Translations under genes and position numbers: made by a program
The notes under the pieces: generated by a model
Database searches by the model: none
Seen by the model: only the letters and a program-made list of their open reading frames with translations
What the model was told of the DNA's origin: nothing
Part shown: positions 34,648 through 43,621 of the stretch, one piece after another
Numbering within the stretch: the stretch's first letter is position 1
How the letters are laid out: every line of letters begins with the position of its first letter
NCBI RefSeq assembly: GCF_000730605.1
Contig: NZ_BBIS01000040.1
Coordinates: 1 to 64,000 of the forward strand
DNA length: 64,000 bases
From: Pseudomonas monteilii NBRC 103158 = DSM 14164
Lineage (GTDB): Bacteria > Pseudomonadota > Gammaproteobacteria > Pseudomonadales > Pseudomonadaceae
Reading direction: 5' to 3'

Positions 34648-36576
34648 CTAGCTCTGCTCGACGCGGTTACGCCCCAGCTCCTTGGCCCGGTACAGCGCCG
34701 CGTCGGCGCGCTTGAGCACCTGGTCGCCACGCTCGCCAGAGCGAAACGCCCCCAGACCGATAGAAGTGGTGATCACCACCCGCTCGCCCTTGAAGTGGAA
34801 CGGGCAGGCCTCCACCGTGGCGCGCAGTACTTCCGCCATCTGGGCCGCTGCCGCGGGTGACGTCTGCGGCAGCAACAGGACAAACTCCTCGCCCCCGAAA
34901 CGGGCAATGAAGTCACGACCACGCAGGCGTTTGCGCAGCTGGTCAGCAACAATCTTGAGTACCTTGTCCCCGGCCAGGTGCCCATAGCTATCGTTTATGC
35001 GCTTGAAGTGGTCCAGGTCGAGAATCGCCATGGCCAGATGGCCGCCGGCCTCTTGCCATTCGAGTATTTCGCGCTCTACCCGCTCGCTCCAGGCCGCACG
35101 ATTGGGCAAGCCGGTGAGCGGGTCGAGCAGGGCTTTCTGCCGTTGCTCTTCCAGGTGTTCACGGTAGCCGAGCGCTTCATGCTCCATGTTCGCCACCCGC
35201 TCCGACAAGCCTTGCAGGCGGCCTGCCAGTTCCTGCTCGCGGCGATCACGCTCAAGCTTATGCTCGTCCATGGTGACCAACAGGCCTTCCAGCCGGTTTT
35301 CCAGGATGTGCTTGAGGCTGTCCACATCGGCGGCGCCTTGCACACTGCTTTGCAAGCCGTCGACGTGCTCGCGCAGCTGGGTATCCAGTTCGCGGGCAGC
35401 GCTGCTGTTGTCGGCATGGCCGGCGCTGGCCTCCTGCAGGTGGCTCTGGAAGCCTTCCAGGCGTTCGTTGAGCTGTTGCAGGTAGGTTTCGAATTCGTGC
35501 TGGCCACTGTCGGTTATTGCCAGCATCAGCACAGCCAGGTCATCCAGCACCGGGATCAGCTCGTACCAGTTCAGGCCACGGGCAACGCGCTCGCGCATTT
35601 CCAGCGCCTGGGCCTTGTGCCGCTCGGGCAGGCTGAGGTCGTCGAGCAGGCCGATCAGGGTCTGCTCGATGTGCGCGGCAACCTGGCTGTAGGGTGGCTC
35701 GACGGCATAAGGCAGGGCATAGGGGCCGTCTTCGCCGAACGTCTCTTCGAGCGTGGGTGCCGGTTGTGCTGCAGCCACAGGTTCGCTGGCGGTCGCGTCG
35801 GGCTCCAGCACGTCCTCCTGCAGCGGTTGCTGGACGGCGGGTGTTTCAGCCGTTTCGATCAGCGATGGGCCCTGTAGCTCCGGCTCGGATTCGGCCGCTG
35901 CGCTCGCTTCGGGGACAAGTGCCGGCAACGGTTGCAGCGCATCCACATCGTCGGGCTGCGGGGCTTCAATAGGGGGCTGCGCAACCTGAGGCGGCGCTTC
36001 GGCAGCAGACACTGCCACCGGTTCAGGTACTGGCTCGCCTTGTGGGTCATCCTCGCGGCTACCGAACAAGCGCTGCAAGAAACCAGGCCGGGCTTCATCC
36101 TCCGGTTTACCAAGCGCCGACAGGGCACGGCCCTGCAAGCCACTCAACTCGCCCAGCAGCGGCGGCAGATCGCGGGACTGGGCAACTCCACCCTCGAGCT
36201 TCTTCGCCAGTTTTTTCAGCGGACGCGAGATATCGCTGGGCAGCGACAGGCCTTGCAATTGGCCAACCAGCGCGGCAAGCGCATCGCTGACCTGGTTCAT
36301 GCGGGTTTCACGGCGCTGTTCGGAGTCCAGCACCGCCTTTTCAAGGCGCGGGATCAAACCGGCGAGGCCGGCGTCCATGTTGTCACCGCGGATGACTTCG
36401 CGCATTTCCTTCATGCACGCGTCTACCACCTTGTCACTGCCTTCTGCAGCCAGGCTGCTGCGCACCAGGCCACGACGAAGCAGGTCGAGACGGGCGTCCC
36501 ACCGGCGTTCGAGCTTTTCTTGCTGCTCGATGCTTTTAAGGTATTTTTCTTTCCAGCGCTCAGCGTCTTCAGTCAT
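34648..36576 (-). CDS. Diguanylate cyclase (GGDEF) with long helical N-terminus
   Basis: A 642-residue protein without membrane segments. The N-terminus is coiled-coil-rich (residues 1-160), followed by an acidic, proline-rich linker (about 170-290), another helical region (about 300-480), and a C-terminal GGDEF domain (about 480-640). The active site is GGEEF, with an intact inhibitory site RGRD five residues upstream, so it should make c-di-GMP with product feedback. ATG 36576 (MTEDAERWKEKY) is preferred over a TTG 27 bp upstream. It follows the nuclease gene with a 27 bp gap. Confidence 0.9.
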   Translation of the reverse strand: MTEDAERWKEKYLKSIEQQEKLERRWDARLDLLRRGLVRSSLAAEGSDKVVDACMKEMREVIRGDNMDAGLAGLIPRLEKAVLDSEQRRETRMNQVSDALAALVGQLQGLSLPSDISRPLKKLAKKLEGGVAQSRDLPPLLGELSGLQGRALSALGKPEDEARPGFLQRLFGSREDDPQGEPVPEPVAVSAAEAPPQVAQPPIEAPQPDDVDALQPLPALVPEASAAAESEPELQGPSLIETAETPAVQQPLQEDVLEPDATASEPVAAAQPAPTLEETFGEDGPYALPYAVEPPYSQVAAHIEQTLIGLLDDLSLPERHKAQALEMRERVARGLNWYELIPVLDDLAVLMLAITDSGQHEFETYLQQLNERLEGFQSHLQEASAGHADNSSAARELDTQLREHVDGLQSSVQGAADVDSLKHILENRLEGLLVTMDEHKLERDRREQELAGRLQGLSERVANMEHEALGYREHLEEQRQKALLDPLTGLPNRAAWSERVEREILEWQEAGGHLAMAILDLDHFKRINDSYGHLAGDKVLKIVADQLRKRLRGRDFIARFGGEEFVLLLPQTSPAAAAQMAEVLRATVEACPFHFKGERVVITTSIGLGAFRSGERGDQVLKRADAALYRAKELGRNRVEQS

Positions 36577-36603
36577 GCCCGGGTCCGCAAACGGTGATGG
36601 CAA

Positions 36604-37458
36604 TTAGCTCAAGACCGGCAGCGTATCCACAGTCAATGCATCAGGCAATCGAATCTCGACTGCAACGGGAAGGTGGTCGGAAATTGGTCGCGCCAGCACC
36701 TCGACACGCTCCAGCGTGAGGCTTGGGCTGAGCAGGATATGGTCCAGGCAACGCTGTGGTCGCCAGCTGGGGAAGGTGGCCTCGACTTGCGGGGCAATCA
36801 GGCCCAGGTCGCGCAGCGGCGAGTGCTCCAGCAGGTCGGTGGCATGGGTGTTCATGTCGCCCATCAGCACCTGATGACGATAACCACCAATCAGCTCGCG
36901 GATATAACCCAGTTGCAGGGCACGCGTCTTGGCGCCAAGCGCCAGGTGCATCATCACCACGATCAACGCATCCTCGCCCTCACCAAAACGCACCAGGATC
37001 GCCCCACGGCCGGCTGGGCCTGGCAACGGGTGGTCTTCGAGCAACTGCGGCTTCAGGCGACTGAGCACGCCATTGCTGTGCTGGGCGAAACGCCCGAGGT
37101 TGCGGTTGAGTTGCTGGTACCAGTAGGGGAAGGCCCCCAATTGAGCCAGGTGCTCGACCTGGTTGATGTAACCCGAGCGCAGGCTGCCACCGTCGGCCTC
37201 CTGCAAGGCCACCAGGTCGAAGTCGCCCAGCAGTTCGCCGATTTTCTGCAGGTTGCCGGCCCGACCGTTGTGCGGCAGCAAGTGCTGCCAGCTGCGGGTC
37301 AGGTAATGCCGGTAGCGCTCGGTGCTGATGCCGACCTGAATATTGAAACTGAGCAGCCGCAGCCGACCATCCTCGGGCAGGCCAGAGGCCTGCAGGTGAT
37401 GCTCGTTGACCTGCGGCTGGTGCAGGCCAATGCCACGCGTGGGTCGGAAGCGGGGCAT
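36604..37458 (-). CDS. Endonuclease/exonuclease/phosphatase (EEP) family protein
   Basis: A 284-residue EEP-fold hydrolase. It shows LRLLSFNIQVG, LVALQEADGGS, MGDMNTHATDL and the C-terminal LDHILLSP and SDHLPV motifs, which hold the metal and catalytic histidine residues. The substrate (nucleic acid, nucleotide or phospholipid) cannot be told. No signal peptide. It lies 12 bp after dsbA and just before the GGDEF gene, all on the minus strand, so the three may share a transcript. Confidence 0.9.
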   Translation of the reverse strand: MPRFRPTRGIGLHQPQVNEHHLQASGLPEDGRLRLLSFNIQVGISTERYRHYLTRSWQHLLPHNGRAGNLQKIGELLGDFDLVALQEADGGSLRSGYINQVEHLAQLGAFPYWYQQLNRNLGRFAQHSNGVLSRLKPQLLEDHPLPGPAGRGAILVRFGEGEDALIVVMMHLALGAKTRALQLGYIRELIGGYRHQVLMGDMNTHATDLLEHSPLRDLGLIAPQVEATFPSWRPQRCLDHILLSPSLTLERVEVLARPISDHLPVAVEIRLPDALTVDTLPVLS

Positions 37459-37470
37459 GGGTTACGCCGC

Positions 37471-38103
37471 TTACTTAGCGGCGCGCTCCTTGTCGATCAG
37501 CTGGTCGGCAACGTTCAGCACGCCTTCCGGCCCGCCAGCGGTGCCCAGATCGAAGCGGTACTTGCCGTTGACCACCATGCTGGGTACGCCGGTGATTTCG
37601 TACTTTTTCGCCAGCTCTTTGGCCTGGTTGACCTGGCCCTTGATGGCGAATGAGTCGAAGGTAGCGAGGAACTTGTCCTTGTCCACGCCTTGGGTGGCGA
37701 GGAAGTCGGCCATGTCGTTCTTGTCGGTCAGGCGTTTGTGTTGGTTCTGGATGGCATCGAACACTGCCGCGTGAACCTTGTGCTCGACGCCCATGGCTTC
37801 GAGGGTGAGGAACATCTGGCCGTGGGCGTCCCATGGGCCGCCGAACATGGCCGGTACGCGCTTGAAGTTTACGTCCTTGGGCAGTTTTTCGACCCATGGG
37901 TTGATGACCGGTTCGAAGTGGTAGCAATGTGGGCAGCCGTACCAGAACAGCTCGACCACTTCGACTTTGCCAGGCACGGAAACCGGAACAGGGTTGCTCA
38001 GCTCGATGTATTCCTTGCCGGCGACAGGCTCGGCGGCCTGGACGGCAGTCATACCGAACACGCTGGCGGCGACCAGCGCAGCGCTGAGAATCAGTTTACG
38101 CAT
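37471..38103 (-). CDS. dsbA: Periplasmic thiol:disulphide oxidoreductase DsbA
   Basis: A 210-residue exported protein (signal peptide to about residue 23) with the DsbA active site FWYGCPHCYHF and the cis-proline loop TGVPSMVVNG. It introduces disulphides into exported proteins; likely clients nearby include the lysozyme inhibitor. It is first in a minus-strand run (dsbA, nuclease, GGDEF) and is separated from the cytochrome genes by a strong terminator. Confidence 0.95.
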   Translation of the reverse strand: MRKLILSAALVAASVFGMTAVQAAEPVAGKEYIELSNPVPVSVPGKVEVVELFWYGCPHCYHFEPVINPWVEKLPKDVNFKRVPAMFGGPWDAHGQMFLTLEAMGVEHKVHAAVFDAIQNQHKRLTDKNDMADFLATQGVDKDKFLATFDSFAIKGQVNQAKELAKKYEITGVPSMVVNGKYRFDLGTAGGPEGVLNVADQLIDKERAAK

Positions 38104-38198
38104 GCTTTACTCCTGAGCAGTCATGGGTCGCCACGACGCGACCTGCACTAGGACAGGCCGGGAAGGGCTCGAGTTCTGTAGTGTAACGGCTGCGGACT

Positions 38199-38225
38199 GA
38201 AAAAAGGGCGGCCCGGCCGCCCTTT
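38199..38225 (-). terminator. Rho-independent terminator after the cytochrome c4 gene
   Basis: A 10-bp stem (AAAGGGCGGC/GCCGCCCTTT, 38203-38225), followed on the minus strand by a run of T. It separates the cytochrome genes from dsbA. Confidence 0.88.
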
Positions 38226-38254
38226 CATCATTGGCCTACAACATTAACTGAAAG

Positions 38255-38872
38255 TTAATGCAGGCCCTGGATATAGCTGGCCAACGCTTCGATGTCGTGG
38301 TTGCTCAGCTTGCCGGCGATGGTGCGCATGGTCATCGCATCGCCATCGTTGGTGCGGTTGCCTTCGCGGAAGTCCGTGAGCTGCTTGGTCACGTACTGCG
38401 AATGCTGCCCGCCCAGGTGCGGGAAGCCAGCCAGGGCGATGCCCGCGCCATTCGGTGAGTGGCAGCCTGTGCAGGCCGGCATGCCTTTTTCCAGGTCGCC
38501 GCCGTTGAACAGCGCACGGCCACGCTCGACCAGCTTGGGATCGGCGGCCCCCACGCTGCCTTTCTGGCTGGCGAAGTAGGCGGCAATGTCAGCCAGGTCC
38601 TGGTCGCTGAACGCGGCCAACATGCCGGTCATTTCCAGCACGGTGCGCTTGCCCGACTTGATGTCGTGCAGTTGTTTTTCCAAGTAACGCTGGCCTTGGC
38701 CGGCCAATTTAGGGAAGTTCGGTGCCAGGCTGTTGCCGTCGGGGTTGTGGCAGGCGCCACAAACGGCCGTCTTGGCCTGGCCGGCGGCGGCATCGCCTTT
38801 GATAGGTTGCGCAGCAGTGGCCGCACCTGCGACACCCAGGGTCAACAGCAGACTCACGACTAGTTTGTTCAT
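38255..38872 (-). CDS. Dihaem cytochrome c4
   Basis: A 205-residue periplasmic dihaem cytochrome with a signal peptide (cleavage near ATA) and two CxxCH haem sites (CGACH and CTGCH), one in each half, plus methionines for axial ligation. Cytochrome c4 passes electrons to cbb3 and aa3 oxidases. It is co-transcribed with cytochrome c5, which starts upstream (31 bp gap). Confidence 0.94.
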   Translation of the reverse strand: MNKLVVSLLLTLGVAGAATAAQPIKGDAAAGQAKTAVCGACHNPDGNSLAPNFPKLAGQGQRYLEKQLHDIKSGKRTVLEMTGMLAAFSDQDLADIAAYFASQKGSVGAADPKLVERGRALFNGGDLEKGMPACTGCHSPNGAGIALAGFPHLGGQHSQYVTKQLTDFREGNRTNDGDAMTMRTIAGKLSNHDIEALASYIQGLH

Positions 38873-38903
38873 CAGCTAATCCAACACGGCTAAGGGTGAA
38901 ATG

Positions 38904-39206
38904 TTATGTATCGGGACTGCCGCTCATCCAAAGGATGACCAAACGGTAGTCCTCGGCACTGCAGTCCATGCACAATCCACGCGGCGGCATAGCCTTGAAA
39001 CCCTGGGTCACGTGCTTCACCAGTACCTCCATGCCTTGCGCCAGCCTTGGCTCCCATGCTGCCCGGTCACCCCGTCTGGGTGCCTGTGGCAACTGCCCGG
39101 TGTGACAGGCCGCACACGTGCGGTTGTACAACACCTCGGGATCCTGTGTAGCCTGTGCGCTGAAAACCGGCAGGAACATACCGACAGCAAGCAGCCATTT
39201 CGCCAT
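38904..39206 (-). CDS. Cytochrome c5
   Basis: A 100-residue exported monohaem cytochrome with one CAACH site near residue 32, the family segment GFKAMPPRGLCMDCS and two extra cysteines that form the typical c5 disulphide. It is the first gene of a c5-c4 operon, divergent from engB. It donates electrons to terminal oxidases. Confidence 0.92.
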   Translation of the reverse strand: MAKWLLAVGMFLPVFSAQATQDPEVLYNRTCAACHTGQLPQAPRRGDRAAWEPRLAQGMEVLVKHVTQGFKAMPPRGLCMDCSAEDYRLVILWMSGSPDT

Positions 39207-39407
39207 GCGGAACGACCTTCAGGGTTGGGGGCCGCGCTGCGTTCTGTTGCGCGAGCTATTGTTCGACACCCCATGCTCCTTCCCCTTCGCTGGGAGAATG
39301 AGCACACAAAAACTGGGGCATTATATACTTCCGCCATCCAAACGGAAACGACACCGCTTGCCAGGCTCGGGCCTTCAGAGTCAGGCAACACCCACATCGG
39401 ATATCCC

Positions 39408-40040
39408 ATGCAAGTCAAGAACCCCATCCTCGGCCTCTGCCAGAAAGCCAAATTCGCCCTCAGCGCAGCCAAGGTCGAACAATGCCCGGACGACCAGGGT
39501 TACGAGGTGGCTTTCGCCGGCCGCTCCAACGCCGGCAAATCCAGCGCCCTCAACACCCTGACTCATGCCAGCCTGGCGCGTACCTCGAAAACCCCTGGGC
39601 GCACCCAGCTGTTGAATTTCTTCAGTCTGGACGATGAACGGCGTTTGGTCGACCTGCCGGGCTACGGTTATGCAAAAGTGCCGATTCCGCTCAAGCAGCA
39701 TTGGCAGAAACACTTGGAAGCCTACCTGGGCAGCCGTGAGTGCCTGCGTGGCGTGATCCTGATGATGGACGTGCGCCACCCGATGACCGACTTCGACAAA
39801 ATGATGCTCGACTGGGCCAAGGCCAGCAGCATGCCGATGCACATCCTGCTGACAAAGGCTGACAAGCTGACCCACGGCGCGGGCAAGAACACCCTGCTCA
39901 AAGTGCAGTCGGAAATCCGCAAGGGCTGGGGTGATGGCGTGACCATCCAGCTGTTCTCGGCGCCCAAGCGCCTGGGCGTGGAAGACGCCTACCGGGTGCT
40001 GGCTGACTGGATGGAGCTGGAAGACAAGCCAGTTATTTGA
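39408..40040 (+). CDS. engB: Ribosome biogenesis GTPase EngB (YihA/YsxC)
   Basis: A 210-residue TrmE-Era-type GTPase. G1 is GRSNAGKSS, G3 is DLPGYG and G4 is TKAD. It helps late 50S subunit assembly and is essential in many bacteria. ATG 39408 (MQVKNPILGLCQKA) matches known EngB; the frame opens 507 bp earlier but that part lies opposite the c5 gene and has no similarity. The ErsA-like RNA and polA lie downstream, the conserved gammaproteobacterial order. Confidence 0.95.
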   Translation: MQVKNPILGLCQKAKFALSAAKVEQCPDDQGYEVAFAGRSNAGKSSALNTLTHASLARTSKTPGRTQLLNFFSLDDERRLVDLPGYGYAKVPIPLKQHWQKHLEAYLGSRECLRGVILMMDVRHPMTDFDKMMLDWAKASSMPMHILLTKADKLTHGAGKNTLLKVQSEIRKGWGDGVTIQLFSAPKRLGVEDAYRVLADWMELEDKPVI

Positions 40041-40054
40041 AGGCTTACTCGTAA

Positions 40055-40130
40055 CCTGTGGGAGCGGGATTACCCGCGAATGCGGCGGTGCATCTGGCAT
40101 CGCATTCCGGGGTAAACCCGCTCCCACAGG
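40055..40130. repeat. Inverted REP pair
   Basis: Two REP arms, CCTGTGGGAGCGGG (40055-40068) and CCCGCTCCCACAGG (40117-40130), are perfect inverted copies. They lie 15 bp after the engB stop and can act as its transcript end. Confidence 0.88.
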
Positions 40131-40162
40131 ATTCTCTACAACCCATAAGGCAAATTCCGGGC

Positions 40163-40292
40163 AAAAAAAACCCCGGACTTCGTATGGGGAGGGGGAAGTT
40201 CGGGGTCCAAGTCCGGACCGCTAGGGCGGGGTCCAGATATCTGCCAACACTTAACACAACATAGGAGCATCGAAGGGCTTCACCAGCCATTC
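40163..40292 (-). ncRNA. ersA: ErsA-like small RNA (Spot 42 locus)
   Basis: A predicted transcript of about 130 nt on the minus strand between engB and polA, the position of ErsA in P. aeruginosa (132 nt) and spf in E. coli. It ends in a strong terminator: a stem 40170-40181 with 40195-40206 followed by eight U. The 5' end is set by a sigma-E-type promoter at 40299-40326. The single-stranded 5' part contains a pyrimidine-rich CCCUUCGAUGCUCCU stretch that could pair with mRNA ribosome sites. In P. aeruginosa ErsA is AlgU-dependent and regulates envelope and alginate genes; the same is inferred here. Confidence 0.85.
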
Positions 40293-40298
40293 AGTTAC

Positions 40299-40326
40299 TC
40301 TGAGTTCCACTTCACCGGTTTAGTTC
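40299..40326 (-). promoter_or_regulatory. Sigma-E/AlgU-type promoter of the ErsA-like RNA
   Basis: On the minus strand GGAACTA (-35, 40327-40321) and TCAGA (-10, 40303-40299) lie 17 bp apart, close to the GAACTT-N16/17-TCTGA consensus of AlgU. The predicted start is near 40292. Confidence 0.75.
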
Positions 40327-40441
40327 CAAAGCCCTCAAAACTATTTGCGATAGTTTCATGAAACTCCAGTACCCATGGCACTGAGCGGTGCCAGGATCCG
40401 CGTCACTACGTCGCAGATCCTACACAGCTTTCCCCGCTCAA

Positions 40442-43189
40442 TCAGTGAGCTTCGTCCCAATTCGCGCCAATTCCTGCTTCCACCAGCAGCGGCACATCCA
40501 GTTCCGCCGCCTTGCTCATGTGCTGGCGAATTTCATCTTTCACCTGCTGAACCAGGTCTTCACGCACCTCAAGCACCAATTCGTCGTGCACCTGCAGGAT
40601 CACCCGGGCATCCAGCCCGCTCTCGGTCAGCCAGTTGTCCACGTTGACCATGGCCCGCTTGATGATGTCGGCCGCCGTGCCCTGCATTGGCGCGTTGATC
40701 GCCGTGCGCTCGGCGCCTTTGCGCAGGGCCGGGTTCTTGGCGTTGATGTCCGGCAGGTACAGCCTGCGGCCGAACAGGGTTTCGACAAAGCCTTGCTCGG
40801 CGGCCTGGGCGCGGGTGCGCTCCATGTAGGCCAGCACGCCCGGGTAGCGGGCGAAGTAACGGTCGATGTAATCCTGCGACTGTTTGCGGTCGACACCGAT
40901 CTGCTTGGCCAGGCCGAAGGCGCTCATGCCATAGATCAGGCCGAAGTTGATGGCCTTGGCCTTGCGGCGTTGGTCGGTTGTGACGTCTTCCAGGGCCACA
41001 CCGAACACTTCCGCCGCCGTGGCGCGGTGAACGTCCAGGTCATTGCGGAAGGCGTGCAACAAGCCTTCGTCCTTGGCCAGGTGGGCCATGATGCGCAGCT
41101 CGATCTGCGAATAGTCCGCCGCCAGCAGCTTGTAGCCGGGGCTGGCAATGAAGGCCTGACGGATGCGGCGGCCTTCGGCAGTGCGGATCGGGATATTCTG
41201 CAGGTTCGGGTCGCTGGACGACAGCCGGCCGGTCGCAGCCACCGCCTGCTGGTAAGAGGTGTGGATACGCCCGGTGCGCGGGTTGATCTGGCCCGGCAGC
41301 TTGTCGGTGTAGGTGCTCTTGAGCTTGCTCAGGCTGCGGTACTGCATCAGCACCTCAGGCAGCGGGTAGCCTTGCTCGGCCAGCTCGTCGAGCACGGCTT
41401 CGGCAGTGGATGGCTGGCCTTTGGCCGTCTTGCTCAGTACCGGCATGCCCAGTTTGTCGTAGAGGATCGAACCCAGCTGCTTGGGCGAGCCGAGGTTGAA
41501 TTCCTCACCGGCCAGCTCATAGGCGCGCTGTTCCAGCTCGGCCATCTTCACGCCCAGTTCACCACTCTGTACCTGCAGCAGTGCGGCATCGACCAACGCA
41601 CCCTGGCGCTCGATCTTGGCCAGCACCGGCACCAACGGCATTTCGATGTCCATCAGCACCGGCTGCACACTCGGCGTCTGCGCCAGGCGCGCTTGCAGGG
41701 CGTGATGCAGGCGCAGGGTGATGTCGGCATCTTCGGCGGCATACGGGCCGGCCTTGTCCAGGTGGATCTGGTTGAAGGTGAGCTGCTTGGCGCCCTTGCC
41801 GGCGATGTCCTCGAAGGCGATGGTGGTGTGGTCGAGGTACTTCTGCGCCAGGCTGTCCATGTCGTGGCGGGTAGCCGTGGAGTTCAGCACATACGACTCG
41901 AGCATGGTGTCGTACGCCACGCCGCGCATGTCGATGGCAGGCGAGCCGTTGGCCAGGATGTTGATGTCGTACTTGGCGTTCTGCCCGACCTTGGCCTTGG
42001 CCGGGTCTTCCAGCAGCGGCTTCAGGGCCAGCAGCACGGCCTCGCGGTCCAGCTGGGCCGGCGCGCCTTCGTAATCGTGGGCCAAGGGCACATAGGCTGC
42101 TTCGTGTGGCTCTACGGCGAACGACAGGCCAACCAGCTGTGCCTGCTGGGCGTCCAGGCCGGTGGTCTCGGTGTCGAAGGCAAACAACGGCGCCTGGCGC
42201 AGCTTCTCCAGCCAGGCATCGAAACGGACCTGGTCGAGGATGGTTTCGTACTTGGGTTCGGCCTTGGCGGCTGGCGCCTCTACCGGTGCCACGTCATCAC
42301 CGGCCTTGGCCGCGTCACGCTGCACCTCGGCGACCCAGCTCTTGAACTCCATCTCGGTGTACAGCGCCAGCAGCGCTTCACGGTCCGGCTCACCGCACAC
42401 CAGTGCATCCACTTCGACATCCAGCGGCACGTCGACTTTGATGGTGGCCAGCTCATAGGACAGGAACGCCGCATCGCGGTGCTCTTCGAGCTTGGCCGGC
42501 AAGGTCTTGGCGCCCCGAATGGCCAGCGCCGGGACCTTGTCCAGGTTGGCGTACAAGTCGCTGAGGCCGCCGCCGATGCCGGTCAGCAGGCCCACGGCGG
42601 TCTTTTCGCCCACACCCGGCACGCCTGGAATGTTGTCGACCTTGTCGCCCATCAGGGCGAGGAAGTCGATGATGTGTTCCGGGCCGACGCCAAATTTCTC
42701 GTGCACGCCAGCCACGTCCAGCACACTTCCGGTCATGGTATTGACCAAGGTAATGTGCCCGTCCACCAGCTGTGCCATGTCCTTGTCACCGGTCGAGATG
42801 ATCACCGGGCGCCCTTGGGCGGCGCTGCTGCGGGCCAGGGTGCCGATGACGTCGTCAGCCTCGACACCCTCGACGCACAGCAACGGGTAGCCCAGCGCCC
42901 TCACGCTGGCATGCAGCGGCTCGACCTGCACGCGCAGGTCGTCCGGCATGCTGGGGCGGTTGGCCTTGTACTCGGCGAACATGGCATCGCGGAAAGTGCC
43001 GCCTTTTGCGTCGAACACCACTGCGAACAGGCTGTCGGGGTATTGCTTGCGCAGGCTCTTGAGCATGTTCAGCACACCCTTCACCGCACCGGTCGGCATG
43101 CCCTTGGACGTGGTCAGCGGCGGCAGCGCGTGGAAGGCGCGGTACAGGTAGGAGGAACCGTCCACCAGGACGAGGGGCGCTTGGCTCAT
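40442..43189 (-). CDS. polA: DNA polymerase I
   Basis: A 915-residue, full-length Pol I. The 5'-nuclease covers residues about 1-290 (LVLVDGSSYLYRAF) and the 3'-5' proofreading domain about 310-500 (FDTETTGLDA, catalytic DxE intact). The polymerase domain contains motif A (DYSQIELRI) and motif C (QVHDELVLEV). It fills gaps in repair and removes Okazaki primers. ATG 43189 (MSQAPLVLVDG) is chosen over a start 60 bp upstream. It is divergent from the DUF2782 gene. Confidence 0.97.
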   Translation of the reverse strand: MSQAPLVLVDGSSYLYRAFHALPPLTTSKGMPTGAVKGVLNMLKSLRKQYPDSLFAVVFDAKGGTFRDAMFAEYKANRPSMPDDLRVQVEPLHASVRALGYPLLCVEGVEADDVIGTLARSSAAQGRPVIISTGDKDMAQLVDGHITLVNTMTGSVLDVAGVHEKFGVGPEHIIDFLALMGDKVDNIPGVPGVGEKTAVGLLTGIGGGLSDLYANLDKVPALAIRGAKTLPAKLEEHRDAAFLSYELATIKVDVPLDVEVDALVCGEPDREALLALYTEMEFKSWVAEVQRDAAKAGDDVAPVEAPAAKAEPKYETILDQVRFDAWLEKLRQAPLFAFDTETTGLDAQQAQLVGLSFAVEPHEAAYVPLAHDYEGAPAQLDREAVLLALKPLLEDPAKAKVGQNAKYDINILANGSPAIDMRGVAYDTMLESYVLNSTATRHDMDSLAQKYLDHTTIAFEDIAGKGAKQLTFNQIHLDKAGPYAAEDADITLRLHHALQARLAQTPSVQPVLMDIEMPLVPVLAKIERQGALVDAALLQVQSGELGVKMAELEQRAYELAGEEFNLGSPKQLGSILYDKLGMPVLSKTAKGQPSTAEAVLDELAEQGYPLPEVLMQYRSLSKLKSTYTDKLPGQINPRTGRIHTSYQQAVAATGRLSSSDPNLQNIPIRTAEGRRIRQAFIASPGYKLLAADYSQIELRIMAHLAKDEGLLHAFRNDLDVHRATAAEVFGVALEDVTTDQRRKAKAINFGLIYGMSAFGLAKQIGVDRKQSQDYIDRYFARYPGVLAYMERTRAQAAEQGFVETLFGRRLYLPDINAKNPALRKGAERTAINAPMQGTAADIIKRAMVNVDNWLTESGLDARVILQVHDELVLEVREDLVQQVKDEIRQHMSKAAELDVPLLVEAGIGANWDEAH

Positions 43190-43264
43190 GAGCAGAATCA
43201 ACCTTTTCGACGGGTCCGGCGCTAGAATAGCCAGAATCATTGACGACAAAGGGACTAGGTTATC

Positions 43265-43552
43265 ATGCGTACACTCAATCGCCTGTTACTGCTCGGCCTG
43301 TTGGCAACCATGCCTGTCGTTACCCTGGCGGCGGACGACGCCCCCTCGGCCGATCCCGAGGTGACCATTCGCACGGAAGGCGACAAAACCATCCAGGAAT
43401 ACCGGCAGAACGGCTTCCTGTATGCGATCAAGATCACGCCGAAAAACGGCAAGCCTTATTTCCTGGTACGCGCCGATGGCTCTGATGGCAATTTCATTCG
43501 TTCCGACCAGCCGGACATGCTGATTCCGTCCTGGAAGATCTTCGAGTGGTAA
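43265..43552 (+). CDS. DUF2782 family exported protein
   Basis: A 95-residue exported protein with a signal peptide (cleavage after TLA, about residue 22) and a DUF2782 domain (VTIRTEGDKTIQEYRQNGFLY; ITPKNGKPYFLV; PSWKIFEW). The family sits next to polA in many gammaproteobacteria and has no known function. It starts 75 bp from the divergent polA and ends before a double hairpin preceding thrB. Confidence 0.88.
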   Translation: MRTLNRLLLLGLLATMPVVTLAADDAPSADPEVTIRTEGDKTIQEYRQNGFLYAIKITPKNGKPYFLVRADGSDGNFIRSDQPDMLIPSWKIFEW

Positions 43553-43579
43553 TCTGACGCGCACCGTTCACATCAACCC

Positions 43580-43617
43580 GGCACTTCCCGGCGGAAGTGC
43601 CCGTATGGGCAATTTTT
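43580..43617 (+). terminator. Overlapping hairpins with T-run just before thrB
   Basis: GGCACTTCC-CGGC-GGAAGTGCC (43580-43601) overlaps a second hairpin GCCC-GTAT-GGGC followed by AATTTTT (43599-43617). The T-run ends 5 bp before the thrB start codon, where a ribosome site would be expected. It may be a terminator, an attenuator or a translation control element. Confidence 0.5.
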
Positions 43618-43621
43618 CATC

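Noticed and set aside
38901..39407. N-terminal extension of EngB
   Set aside because: The extension lies antisense to the cytochrome c5 gene and is not part of the GTPase family. The start at 39408 matches known EngB.
40388..43225. A 945-codon open frame on the plus strand opposite polA
   Set aside because: It mirrors polA in high-GC sequence. The predicted protein is low in family features and rich in His, Gln and Arg, typical of antisense shadows, and polA has all its motifs.
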